A stretch of 9,167 nt of DNA from BS750m-G77 sp043797735 (GCA_043797735.1 JAZDPH010000065.1:1-9167); one strand, 5' to 3'; positions 1-7,443 are shown, numbered from the stretch's first letter. Notes: a model not told the origin generated them from the sequence alone. Made by a program: numbers and translations.

Positions 1-201
1 TATATCCTCAAACTCCAGCGCGCCCGACGGGCAGACCTGGACGCAGGCAGAGCAGCCGATACAGTCTTCTTCGTAAAAATACGGCTTTCCCCGGAAACGC
101 TTGAAAGGCTTATGCTCCTCATAGGGAAAGCGGGCGGTATAAGGGCCTTTTATTAATGCGGTGATCGCCTCTTTTAGTTCGCGTAATTTCGGGTATCTCA
201 T
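1..201 (-). CDS. 4Fe-4S ferredoxin-like hydrogenase subunit (NuoI/MbhN/EchF type), partial at 3' end
   Basis: I translated 67 codons from the ATG at 201 to the window edge; no stop is reached, so the C-terminal part is missing. The protein is soluble at its N-terminus and has a basic segment (FKRFRGKPYF, residues 33-42) followed by the first 4Fe-4S cluster motif, Cys47-Cys50-Cys53-Cys57-Pro58 in CxxCxxCxxxCP spacing. The short stretch KGPYTARFP before the RGKP segment is typical of the NuoI/EchF/MbhN family, which normally holds two such clusters; the second would lie outside the window. In this family the subunit carries electrons from ferredoxin to the small hydrogenase subunit at the cytoplasmic face. 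Its ATG overlaps the mrpG stop by four bases and has a GAGGA site six bases upstream. It could instead be a polyferredoxin if the missing part is longer. Confidence 0.85.
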   Translation of the reverse strand, partial: MRYPKLRELKEAITALIKGPYTARFPYEEHKPFKRFRGKPYFYEEDCIGCSACVQVCPSGALEFEDI

Positions 202-524
202 TTGCTATCCTCGCCGTATTTGTCGCAGACCGAGCCCTCCCATAACTTAACCTTTGCCTTATATGCCCCGCGCGCTAAGGCATGGGCGGCAACCGGGGCG
301 GTAAGCAGAAGAAATACTATGCAGATTAACGCCTTGACCCCGGCTGCAGTAAAGCCGAATTTGATAAAAACGGCGAAGAGTATACTGCAGGTGCCGATGG
401 TAATGCATTTTGTGGAGGTCTGCAGGCGGTTGTAAATATCGGGCATCCTGATTAAACCGATGCAGCCGAATAAATCAAAGGTAATCCCGAGGATAATAAA
501 GAAAAATACAATAATCTCATTCAT
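198..524 (-). CDS. mrpG: Mrp antiporter subunit MrpG (MbhC-like)
   Basis: A small membrane subunit of 108 residues of the Mrp cation/proton antiporter, or of the matching part of membrane-bound hydrogenases. Three hydrophobic helices are seen at about residues 2-22, 40-57 and 60-78. The family signature is clear: IGLIRMPDIYNRL (22-34) followed by TSTKCITIG (36-44). Most family members have His where this one has Gln35. The C-terminus is a charged cytoplasmic tail. The frame is open farther upstream, to an ATG at 635, but those extra 37 residues are arginine/tryptophan rich, lie over mrpF and fit no MrpG. I therefore chose the ATG at 524, which overlaps the mrpF stop by eight bases. MrpG is needed for assembly of the Mrp complex; no catalytic role is established. 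Confidence 0.9.
   Translation of the reverse strand: MNEIIVFFFIILGITFDLFGCIGLIRMPDIYNRLQTSTKCITIGTCSILFAVFIKFGFTAAGVKALICIVFLLLTAPVAAHALARGAYKAKVKLWEGSVCDKYGEDSK
208..212 (-). promoter_or_regulatory. Ribosome binding site of the ferredoxin-like subunit gene
   Basis: GAGGA on the minus strand lies six bases before the ATG at 201. It supports that start although the site sits inside the mrpG coding region. Confidence 0.6.
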
Positions 525-855
525 CAAAGTGCCTGCCCTCCAGAAATTTTGCCAGCGCCAGCACCCCGATAAAACTCTGCAGCGCCCAGGCAATGGCGAT
601 ATCCATATACCATGCCTTACCGGTGAATATCGCAAGTATGGCGCAGAAACCCACCACCATTATTCCGAATATATCCGTGCCCACCGCCCTGTCCCCCGGC
701 GTAGGCCCCCTTAATATACGGAACATCGCCAACACAGCGCAGATCAGCATAAAAAGCAGTAGTTTCGTCAGGGGGCTTACATTAAGAAAGGCAAAGATGG
801 TTATAATCAGCCCGGCCAAAACTATAAAACCGGCCAGCCAGCGTAAAAACTTCAT
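517..855 (-). CDS. mrpF: Mrp antiporter subunit MrpF (MbhB-like), with an extra N-terminal helix
   Basis: A 112-residue membrane protein. The MrpF signature is FRILRGPTPGDRAVGTD (residues 45-61), with Asp55, Arg56 and Asp61 kept; a second conserved segment, MDIAIAWALQSF (84-95), follows. MrpF proteins usually have about 85-97 residues and three helices, the first ending right before the arginine-rich GPT motif. Here that helix is residues 29-45, and a further hydrophobic helix at 5-24 precedes it. The start is supported by an ATGA overlap with the mrpE stop and by AGAGGTG five bases upstream, so the extra helix seems genuine. MrpF forms part of the Mrp module that links the antiporter subunits, and in several Mrp studies it is implicated in Na+ handling; that role is family knowledge, not seen here. 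Confidence 0.9.
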   Translation of the reverse strand: MKFLRWLAGFIVLAGLIITIFAFLNVSPLTKLLLFMLICAVLAMFRILRGPTPGDRAVGTDIFGIMVVGFCAILAIFTGKAWYMDIAIAWALQSFIGVLALAKFLEGRHFDE

Positions 856-1352
856 TCAAACACCTCTTTAAGTATCTTCTCAAACTTGGAAACGATAATC
901 CTGGAGGCCCCCTCTATATCCCGGCTCTTTACGTCTATCCAGTGTATATAGAGGTACCCGCCTGCCTGGTCCACGTCTACCGAAAGCGTCCCCGGCGTAA
1001 GGGTGATGAAATTAGCCAGGAAAGCCAGGGAGGCCTCGGACTTAAGTATCGTCTTTACCTTGACGATGCCGGGGTTTATCGGCAGCTTCGGGCTGACCAC
1101 CCTGCAGGCAACGTCTAAATTCGCCTTGATGCACTCCCAGGCAAAGACAAATACATAAACTGCAAACCAGCCATAGCGGGAGGGATTCAGCCAGTTGCGC
1201 GGCCGCTCTGTAAACATATCCCCCATAACCAGCGCCACAATCAGCGCAACAAACGCTCCCGTGATTATATGCTGCCAGTCCAGGCTAAAGGACAAAAGAA
1301 GCCATAAGGCATAAGAAACAAAAAAAGTGACTATTCTGGAACGTGAACGCAT
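852..1352 (-). CDS. mrpE: Mrp antiporter subunit MrpE (MbhA-like)
   Basis: A 166-residue protein with the normal MrpE length and shape: two N-terminal membrane helices (about 7-23 and 28-45), a third hydrophobic segment (about 60-78), then a soluble alpha/beta domain. The signature LANFITLTPGTLSVDV (112-127) is the most conserved block of the family. The soluble domain continues to a basic/acidic C-terminal helix. In Mrp complexes and in the Mbh hydrogenase this subunit sits at the side of the membrane module and helps its assembly. It starts six bases after the mrpD stop; an AGGAG lies eleven bases upstream (1364-1368), inside the end of mrpD. It overlaps the mrpF start by four bases. Confidence 0.92.
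   Translation of the reverse strand: MRSRSRIVTFFVSYALWLLLSFSLDWQHIITGAFVALIVALVMGDMFTERPRNWLNPSRYGWFAVYVFVFAWECIKANLDVACRVVSPKLPINPGIVKVKTILKSEASLAFLANFITLTPGTLSVDVDQAGGYLYIHWIDVKSRDIEGASRIIVSKFEKILKEVFE
861..867 (-). promoter_or_regulatory. Ribosome binding site of mrpF
   Basis: AGAGGTG on the minus strand lies five bases before the ATG at 855. It is decisive for the start that includes the additional N-terminal helix of MrpF. Confidence 0.65.
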
Positions 1353-1358
1353 TTTTTA

Positions 1359-2837
1359 TTATGCTCCTAAAATCTTCTGCGCGTAACTTAACCCCTCAAG
1401 CAAAACGCCGGCGGCAGGCTTGATTATCAGGTTAATAAAGGGGACAAATAACAGCCCCACCACGACGCACAACAAGGCCAGCGCCACCATTGAGAATACC
1501 ATAGAGGCCGGAACCTCTTTTACCGCCGCGGATAACGGCTGGCCGGCCCTGCGCGTAAAGGCATATTTCTGCACCTTTAAAAATGAAGCCAGGGTAATAA
1601 TCCCCACTGCAATGCAGACTACGGCGCCGATGATATTGCCTGCCTGGAACGCGGCGATGATAATAATCAACTTGCTCCAGAAACCGCACAACGGAGGCAG
1701 GCCGGCGATTGATAAAGACGCGATAAGCGAAGTATTGCTGGTTACCGGCATAGGCCCGGAAAGCCCGGAAAGCTCATCTAAATTTTTCTTGCCCGTGGCA
1801 TACTCGATTGCCCCGGCATTTAAAAAAAGAAGCGACTTAAAAATGGAATGGTTAAAAAGATGGAACAGGCCGCCGATTATCCCCAGGGGCGTGCCCAGGC
1901 CGATGGCGAATATAACATAACCGATCTGGCTGATAGAGTGGTAGGCCAGGAGCCTCTTAAAATTCCACTGGCCGATGGCTAAAAGCACGCCCACGGCCAT
2001 TGAAATTATCCCGAGCCATATGAGTATCGCTGATATTTCCGCGTTGAATCCGATTATATTAAAGAGCACCCTGCAGAGCGCGTAGACGCCGATGGTCTTT
2101 ATCACTACGCCCGAAAGCATCGCCGACATAGGCGCGGGCGCTGCCGGATGGGCATCGGGAAGCCAGGCATGAAATGGGACAAGCGCGACCTTCAGGCCAA
2201 AGCCCATAATGAATAACGCCAGGCAGTAAAGGATCAGGTTTGCCGAGGAGGCATGGTTTAATGACCTTGAGATATCCGCCATATTTAGCGTTGAGGTACT
2301 GCCGTATAACAACCCTATGGAAAGTAATATCAGCATAGAGGCCACGGTTCCCAGCACCAGGTATTTAAAAGAAGCCTCCAGCTCCTCCGCCTCAACGCCG
2401 AAGGCGACCAGGGCATAACTGGCGATAGAGGTAATCTCCAGAAACACAAAAAGATTGAATAAATCCCCGCTTATTACTACGCCGTTTAAACCTGCCAAAA
2501 GAAGGCAGAACAAGGTGTAATAAAGCGAAGGCGAGGTGTATTTCTTGATGTAGCCTATGGAATAAATCAACGCCAGGCATCCGATTAGATTAACCACAAT
2601 CAACATCAGGACGCTCAAGCCGTCCAGCACCATACAGATGCCAAACGGCGGCTTCCACCCGCCCAGATAGTAAATCTTGATCCCTGTCTTTAGCCAGAAG
2701 ATGCTGCTTATCGAAAACGCCAAAAGCGCTGCCGCCTGCAGGCTTGCCAACAGCGGGGCAAGGCCCTGCCGGAACCTGGAGAGAACCGGTATCAGGAAAG
2801 CACACCCCAAAGGAATGATTATAAAAATCGGCAGCAT
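1359..2837 (-). CDS. mrpD: Mrp antiporter subunit MrpD (NuoN/NuoM-like, MbhH-like)
   Basis: A 492-residue polytopic membrane protein of the complex I antiporter-like family, with about 14 hydrophobic helices. All residues of the ion-translocation path are present: Glu134 in TM5 (FLEITSIASY), Lys216 in TM7 (GLKVALVPFHAWLPDAH), Lys247 in TM8 (SGVVIKTIGVY), His326/His330 and Lys334 before and in the broken helix (FNHSIFKSLLF), and Lys389 in TM12 (GFWSKL). The PMSAMLSGVVIK form of TM7-8 marks it as MrpD-type and not MrpA-type. It is the antiporter subunit shared by Mrp antiporters and Mbh hydrogenases, thought to move H+ or exchange Na+ for H+. It sits between mrpC and mrpE as in bacterial mrp operons; an AGAGG (2846-2850) lies eight bases before its ATG. 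Confidence 0.94.
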   Translation of the reverse strand: MLPIFIIIPLGCAFLIPVLSRFRQGLAPLLASLQAAALLAFSISSIFWLKTGIKIYYLGGWKPPFGICMVLDGLSVLMLIVVNLIGCLALIYSIGYIKKYTSPSLYYTLFCLLLAGLNGVVISGDLFNLFVFLEITSIASYALVAFGVEAEELEASFKYLVLGTVASMLILLSIGLLYGSTSTLNMADISRSLNHASSANLILYCLALFIMGFGLKVALVPFHAWLPDAHPAAPAPMSAMLSGVVIKTIGVYALCRVLFNIIGFNAEISAILIWLGIISMAVGVLLAIGQWNFKRLLAYHSISQIGYVIFAIGLGTPLGIIGGLFHLFNHSIFKSLLFLNAGAIEYATGKKNLDELSGLSGPMPVTSNTSLIASLSIAGLPPLCGFWSKLIIIIAAFQAGNIIGAVVCIAVGIITLASFLKVQKYAFTRRAGQPLSAAVKEVPASMVFSMVALALLCVVVGLLFVPFINLIIKPAAGVLLEGLSYAQKILGA

Positions 2838-2841
2838 AAGA

Positions 2842-3180
2842 TCAACCTCTTAACTTGCGCATCTGGTCAATATCAAAGGTATTGTATTTCTCATATAAAC
2901 GCACGGCGACCGCAACCATCAGGGCGGTTATCCCCAGGCCGATGACAATATTGGTCAGGATAAGCGCCTGCGGCAGAGGGTCGACAAAATTGGTAACGAC
3001 GGTATTCTTATCCATTATCGGAGCCTCACCGCCGGCGCGGTAGCCTAAAAGAATGAAGAAAAGGTTTACCGCGTATTCGGCAATGCCTAAGCCGATAATC
3101 TTTTTGACCAGGTTTTTCTTTACCAGCAGGCAATAGATCCCCACGGCAAATAACACCATGCACAATATATACAGGCTCAT
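2842..3180 (-). CDS. mrpC: Mrp antiporter subunit MrpC (NuoK-like, MbhG-like)
   Basis: A 112-residue membrane protein with three helices (about 2-20, 26-47 and 69-96), the usual MrpC size. The signature DPLPQALILTNIVIG (67-81) is diagnostic, with Asn77 where Ala is frequent. It is a homologue of the complex I subunit NuoK and forms part of the linker between antiporter subunits. The loop GYRAGGEAPIMDKN (46-59) is typical for the external segment before the third helix. The ATG overlaps the mrpB stop by four bases, and GAGGAG lies just upstream (3183-3188). A gap of four bases separates it from mrpD. Confidence 0.93.
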   Translation of the reverse strand: MSLYILCMVLFAVGIYCLLVKKNLVKKIIGLGIAEYAVNLFFILLGYRAGGEAPIMDKNTVVTNFVDPLPQALILTNIVIGLGITALMVAVAVRLYEKYNTFDIDQMRKLRG

Positions 3181-3632
3181 TTCTCCTCTTTCTCTTTTTC
3201 GCCAGCAGGCAGCCTTAAAATTGACAACGCGATAAATATGCTGAAGAGCCCCGCCCCTACTTTCAGGAATATGCCTATATTACATAAAATAATCGTCCCG
3301 GAGCTGAACAAATCAAACGGCCTGCCCTTGGGAAGAAAATTCATAAAGAAAAATCCCGCGCCAAGGCCCAGCAAGGCTATGCCCAGAAAAATCAACCCCC
3401 CCAGCGATTCTATTAAAGGTAACGCGGCTTCGCTTACCCTCTTAAAGGCCTCTTCCTTGCCGAAGGCAAGCACCAGGTGGATAAAAGAGAGCGCGATAAT
3501 CACCCCGCCGGCAAATCCCCCGCCGGGAGTGATGTGTCCGTGCAGAAGTATGTAGACGCCGAAAAGAAATATCAGGCTCACGGTTATTCTTGTGATGCGC
3601 TTGACTATGACGGACATCCCGTTTTGCTTCAT
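3177..3632 (-). CDS. mrpB: Mrp antiporter subunit MrpB (MbhF-like)
   Basis: A 151-residue membrane protein with four helices (about 14-34, 38-58, 72-96 and 112-140). The motif HGHITPGGGFAGG (31-43) between the first two helices is the MrpB/MnhB signature. The segment SSGTIILCNIGIFLKVGAGL (110-129) is the conserved last helix. A short charged tail rich in Lys/Glu follows. It belongs to the central linker of the Mrp module, next to the MrpA C-terminal part and MrpC. The ATG overlaps the stop of the upstream gene by one base (TAATG), with a purine-rich AAGGAAGG just upstream. A second in-frame Met at residue 6 is possible but less likely. Confidence 0.93.
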   Translation of the reverse strand: MKQNGMSVIVKRITRITVSLIFLFGVYILLHGHITPGGGFAGGVIIALSFIHLVLAFGKEEAFKRVSEAALPLIESLGGLIFLGIALLGLGAGFFFMNFLPKGRPFDLFSSGTIILCNIGIFLKVGAGLFSIFIALSILRLPAGEKEKEEK

Positions 3633-4147
3633 TACCGCCTTCCTTTTTTTCTTAAAACCGCCAGCACCCCGATTACCGAGGTAAAAAGAATCGTTACCTC
3701 CCCCAGCGTATCGTAACCCCTGAAATCCAGCATTACCGCCGAGACTATGTTTGTTGCCCCCGTCCTTTTAACCGCCTCACTTACGTAGAGGGAGCCCATT
3801 TTCATTATGGCCTCACCGCAGGCAGGCAGCTGTATTAGCGCCTTGGCGCTGAAGTAGAGAAAGGCCATTACGAAGAGGCCCGCCAAAATAAGGTAAGCCG
3901 GCTGCGGCTTCTTATTTATCTGCGGCAGGTTCAGGCCGACGGTGGCCTTGATTAGTATAATTACGGATAATATCTCTACCACCAGCTGCGTTATGGCTAA
4001 ATCCGGCGCCTTAAGCAGGAGAAACGCCAGGCTCAGGCCGATACCCACCGCGCCCAGGGCGATCACGCTGGATAATAAATTCTCTATCTCCATCGCAACT
4101 ATCGCTCCGGCAATCATCAGGATCAGAATCAAATGCAGCTCGATCAT
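3632..4147 (-). CDS. MrpA C-terminal-like subunit: DUF4040 (MbhD) and MbhE domains in one protein
   Basis: A 171-residue membrane protein. The N-terminal half holds the DUF4040 domain of MbhD and MrpA, with helices at about 4-18, 25-45 and 50-70 and the motif APDLAITQLVVE (47-58), Glu58 being the conserved membrane acid. The C-terminal half is MbhE-like: helix at about 83-103, an external loop, then LDFRGYDTLGE (140-150) and a last helix to about 165. In bacterial MrpA both domains follow the NuoL-like part in one long chain; in archaeal Mbh they are two small proteins. Here they form a free-standing fused protein. In complex I terms it covers NuoJ. It starts one base after the stop of the 629-residue antiporter subunit, in a different frame, and overlaps mrpB by one base. 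Role inferred: linker through which ions or conformational changes pass between hydrogenase and antiporter subunits. Confidence 0.88.
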   Translation of the reverse strand: MIELHLILILMIAGAIVAMEIENLLSSVIALGAVGIGLSLAFLLLKAPDLAITQLVVEILSVIILIKATVGLNLPQINKKPQPAYLILAGLFVMAFLYFSAKALIQLPACGEAIMKMGSLYVSEAVKRTGATNIVSAVMLDFRGYDTLGEVTILFTSVIGVLAVLRKKGRR

Positions 4148-4148
4148 A

Positions 4149-6038
4149 TCAACGCCCCATTAGTATAAAAAACATCGCGATCAATCCCGCCAGGGCCCAG
4201 GCCAGGTATAAATCCAGCGCCCCCGTATGCATGCGCCGGAATGCCCCGCTTAGGCCCAATACAAGATGGCCGACGGAAACGGTGAGCAGGTTTATCGCCC
4301 TGTCTACGAAAATAAACAACAACCAGGCGGCCGTCCTTAAAGAGAAGTTTACAATGTTGTATAAATCCAGCGCCTCAATTTTTATTGCGCGGTAAATCTT
4401 TTTTATCGCGGGCATCTCTTCTATGCCCTTATAGAATTCGGTAGCCGGAAAAACCGTATCATCAACCGGCCCTTCTGCCCCTGTAAAGGCCTTGTCCTGC
4501 CTTGTATTAACCAGTTTCTTCCCGGCATAAAAGAACAAGCCCAGTAATAATCCCGCGGCCAGCCAGATAAAGGCAAAGAGGCTCTGCCAGCTGCCGATAA
4601 AAAATATTCTCTCTGTAAGCCAGGGGGCAATAAAAATCCTCAAGAACGAAAAAGGCAATACTCCCAGCAGGATACACAATGCGGCAAGGGATAATAATGC
4701 TATTTTCATATTTACGGTTACCGGCGTAATCTTATTTCTGCCCTTAACGCTTTCCTGCCCCAGAAAAACAGCGTGAATAAATTTTATAAAACTTGCCAGG
4801 GTCAAGGCGCTGCCGAACATCGCCGCAACTAATGCAAATATATATACCATGCGCAGGGCTTTACTTGCCGCGATGCCCAGGCCGATCAACGTGCCCTGAT
4901 AAAGCATCCACTTGGAGGCAAAGCCGTTAAAAGGCGGCACTCCGGAAATAGACAGCGCAAATACCAATGCCGCGGCAAAAGTCAGGGGCATACAGGCGGC
5001 TAATCCGCCCAACTTTTCTAAATCAAAGGTATTCTTTTTTTCGCCCACCGTGGCCCCGGTTAAGAAAAGGCCGCTTTTGTATATTGTGTTGTTGATCATA
5101 TGGAATACCGCCGCCGCAATGCCTATCGGCACGCCGGTGCCGAAACCCAAGACCATATACCCTACCTGGCTTATGGAGTGGTATGCCAAAAGCTTCCTTA
5201 AATCATGCTGGATCAGGGCCATCATTACAGCGAATATTATAGTAAGGCTCCCGGTTAAAAGCAAGAGAGCCAGCGCGGCCTCATTTAGTATGAAGAAATC
5301 AACGCATATCCTGCCCAAAAGATATATCCCCAGCAGTTTATCCAGCGACGCGGGCAAAATAGCCATTATCGGAAGGGGCGTGCTCTCGCTTGCCTCCGGT
5401 ATCCAGGTATGCAGCGGCCCGCACCCGGCTTTGGCAAAAGCGCCCGTAAGCATCAAAATAAAAGCGGACCAATTAAGCGGGCCGGACAGCAAAACCCCCG
5501 AACCAATAGGCATCATAATATTGCCCGAGGAATAAATATACAAACAAATCCCCAGAATAAGAGAAAAATCTCCCAGCCCGACTATTGATAAGGCCTTATT
5601 GGCGCTTGAGGCCGAACCCATCCTTAAGAAAGCATAAAGCAGCGCTAATGTCGCGCCCCAGGCGAAGATAAAACTGATAAAGTCGGCAGAAAGGCATACC
5701 AGGTTTGCAAAACCTATAAGCCATGCCAGATATGAAAAATAACTCCTGCTTTCTTTTAAGGCGGAATAATCCTTTGAATATATGCCTACCAGCAGCCCGA
5801 ACAGGTTCACAAAAATAAGTATGACCCTGGAAAATCTATTCAGGCCCAATACCAGATTATACCCCCCCACAAGATTAAAGACAACCTCCCGGGGAGGAGC
5901 GATAAAATAATAGAGGGACGCAATGAGGCCGATTAAAAAAACCGAATTAACCAGGTTCCTTCTTAAATTTCCCCGCCTGACCAGCGGGCTTAAGATGCCG
6001 GTCAATATAGGTAAAGAGAATAACAGAAATAGACTCAT
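4149..6038 (-). CDS. Antiporter-like membrane subunit (NuoL/MrpA family) lacking the TM5 glutamate
   Basis: A 629-residue polytopic protein of the complex I antiporter family, with about 14 core helices and a C-terminal extension. Conserved charged residues seen are Lys203 in TM7 (FAKAGCGPLHTWIPEA), Lys234 in TM8 (SLDKLLGIYL), His313 and Lys321 (NNTIYKSGLFL) and Lys376 in TM12 (GFASKW). Aligning SADFISFIFAWGATLALLY with the same part of MrpD places Gly128 (codon GGC at 5655-5657) where the TM5 glutamate should be. The TM8 form ILPASLDKLLGIYLLGRI differs from classic MrpA (PTPVSALLH...) and recalls extra subunits of hydrogenase complexes. After a helix at about 485-505 comes a hydrophilic segment, an amphipathic to hydrophobic stretch (560-600) and a last helix (608-627), like the lateral-helix end of NuoL. 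It lies ten bases after the upstream antiporter gene and one base before the MrpA C-terminal-like gene. It may be MrpA-derived by position, or an extra hydrogenase-type subunit. Confidence 0.88.
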   Translation of the reverse strand: MSLFLLFSLPILTGILSPLVRRGNLRRNLVNSVFLIGLIASLYYFIAPPREVVFNLVGGYNLVLGLNRFSRVILIFVNLFGLLVGIYSKDYSALKESRSYFSYLAWLIGFANLVCLSADFISFIFAWGATLALLYAFLRMGSASSANKALSIVGLGDFSLILGICLYIYSSGNIMMPIGSGVLLSGPLNWSAFILMLTGAFAKAGCGPLHTWIPEASESTPLPIMAILPASLDKLLGIYLLGRICVDFFILNEAALALLLLTGSLTIIFAVMMALIQHDLRKLLAYHSISQVGYMVLGFGTGVPIGIAAAVFHMINNTIYKSGLFLTGATVGEKKNTFDLEKLGGLAACMPLTFAAALVFALSISGVPPFNGFASKWMLYQGTLIGLGIAASKALRMVYIFALVAAMFGSALTLASFIKFIHAVFLGQESVKGRNKITPVTVNMKIALLSLAALCILLGVLPFSFLRIFIAPWLTERIFFIGSWQSLFAFIWLAAGLLLGLFFYAGKKLVNTRQDKAFTGAEGPVDDTVFPATEFYKGIEEMPAIKKIYRAIKIEALDLYNIVNFSLRTAAWLLFIFVDRAINLLTVSVGHLVLGLSGAFRRMHTGALDLYLAWALAGLIAMFFILMGR

Positions 6039-6048
6039 TGGCTTGGCC

Positions 6049-7443
6049 CTATCCTATAAGCATCGAGACAAAATTAAACGGCAGCCTGAACAACAGGCCC
6101 AGGAGCAGAGAAGCCCCCCCTAAAATTAAAACTACCCTGACCATCAGAGAGGCCTTATCTTCCTGTACCTGAAATTTTTCCTCCCCAAGAAAAACCTTAT
6201 TAAAGAAACGCATCAGATAAAACAAAGTAAACAACGCGCCGACTACGGCAAAACAACCCGCGGCGATATGCCCGCTTTCAATAGATAACAACACCACCAT
6301 AAATTTAGGCCAGAAGCCGAGAAAAGGCGGAATGCCTATGATAGAGAAGGCGCACAAGAGAAAGGCCGTTGCCGTAAGGGGCATGGACTTTATCAGTCCG
6401 CCTAACTCTGCAATCTCTTTTGTGCCTGTTTTGTGCTCTATAATACCCGCGCACAAAAACAGGCCGGCCTTTGCCAGGCTGTGGGCTAATATGTAAACCA
6501 TCGCCACTTTAAACGAGGTGTCGGTATGCAGGGCAAGCACAAGCAATATATAGCCCAGCTGGCTGATGGTTGAATAAGCCAGGATTCTTTTTATATTGGT
6601 TTCTACCAATGCCGAAGCCGCGGCCACAATTATCGTAATTACGCTTACAATTACGGCGGCATTGACGAAAACGCTGCCGGTAATAAAAGTCAGGCCGAAG
6701 AGCCGCGCAAAAACAAAAATACCTATCTTTACCAGAACCGCCGCATGTAAAAGCGCGGTCACCGGCGTAGGAGCGACCCCGGCATCAGGCAGCCAGGACT
6801 GCAGCGGCAGCTGCGCTGACTTTGATATTATGCCTGTAAACAACAGGAATGCAATTGATGCCGGCAGGACAGCGTCCTTTAAGAGCCTTATGTCCAGCGT
6901 GCCGTAATTAAGGTATATTAAAATAATGCCGGCCAGCATTACGGATGCGCCGAAAAATGTAACCAAGAAAGCTTTATCCGCTGCCTGTATGTCTTTTTCC
7001 TTGCGGTAGAATCCTATCAGCCGCCAGGAACATACCGAAGTTATCTCCCAGAAACAGAATAAGAGCATGATATTGGCGGAAAATACCAGCCCCATCATCC
7101 CCCCCACGAACAATACCGTCCAGAAGAAGAACTCCCCGGCATCTTCGTATTTGGCCATATACTCCAGCGAATAGAGGGAAATTAAAAAAGCCACGAACGA
7201 AGAAACTGCGGCCATAAAAGCCCCCAGCCCGTCCAGTGAAAAAGAAAAGCTTAACCAGTCGTTCAGATAAACCGCGGAAAACAACTGCTTGTGGGCCAGG
7301 GCGGCGGCAACGCAAAACAGGCTGAATAAAAAGGTAGCGCCCAGTATGAAAACGCTGGAGGCCGCCTTGAATTTTGGATGAAGGCCGCGGACTAAAAAGG
7401 CTCCTGCAATCGGCAGGAATATCGTTATCAATACTATATTCAT
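6049..7443 (-). CDS. Antiporter-like membrane subunit, MrpA/NuoL type (short form)
   Basis: A 464-residue polytopic protein with about 14 helices, equal to the NuoL-like core of MrpA without the C-terminal domains. The ion-path residues are all present: Glu133 in TM5 (FWEITSVCSW), Lys208 in TM7 (SKSAQLPLQSWLPDA), His233 and Lys239 in TM8 (LLHAAVLVKIGIF), His321 and Lys325 (AHSLAKAGLF), and Lys380 in TM12 (GFWPKF). The segment APTPVTALLHAAVLVKIG and IIEHKTGTKEIAELGG are closest in style to MrpA/NuoL and not MrpD. Role: proton or Na+/H+ translocation in the hydrogenase complex. The ATG overlaps the stop of the PhoU-domain gene by one base (TAATG), and no strong ribosome site is seen, so translation probably depends on coupling. 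By sequence it is the better MrpA N-terminal match of the two; by position the 629-residue protein is. Confidence 0.9.
   Translation of the reverse strand: MNIVLITIFLPIAGAFLVRGLHPKFKAASSVFILGATFLFSLFCVAAALAHKQLFSAVYLNDWLSFSFSLDGLGAFMAAVSSFVAFLISLYSLEYMAKYEDAGEFFFWTVLFVGGMMGLVFSANIMLLFCFWEITSVCSWRLIGFYRKEKDIQAADKAFLVTFFGASVMLAGIILIYLNYGTLDIRLLKDAVLPASIAFLLFTGIISKSAQLPLQSWLPDAGVAPTPVTALLHAAVLVKIGIFVFARLFGLTFITGSVFVNAAVIVSVITIIVAAASALVETNIKRILAYSTISQLGYILLVLALHTDTSFKVAMVYILAHSLAKAGLFLCAGIIEHKTGTKEIAELGGLIKSMPLTATAFLLCAFSIIGIPPFLGFWPKFMVVLLSIESGHIAAGCFAVVGALFTLFYLMRFFNKVFLGEEKFQVQEDKASLMVRVVLILGGASLLLGLLFRLPFNFVSMLIG

Noticed and set aside
525..635. A 37-residue N-terminal extension of MrpG from the ATG at 635
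   Set aside because: It overlaps mrpF almost entirely, is rich in Arg, Trp and Cys, and is unlike MrpG; the ATG at 524 gives a normal MrpG.
1420..1920. Plus-strand open frame of 166 codons opposite mrpD
   Set aside because: Low-complexity shadow translation with no recognisable family; mrpD on the other strand is certain.
4144..4152. A possible frameshift joining the 629- and 171-residue proteins into one MrpA
   Set aside because: The junction has its own stop (TGA) and a clean ATG one base later, with no slippery run, and each protein is complete by itself, so two genes are more likely than a sequencing error or programmed shift.
4912..5535. Long plus-strand open frame of 207 codons
   Set aside because: It lies opposite the well-supported 629-residue antiporter gene, shows no domain, and is composed of the reverse complement of membrane-protein codons.
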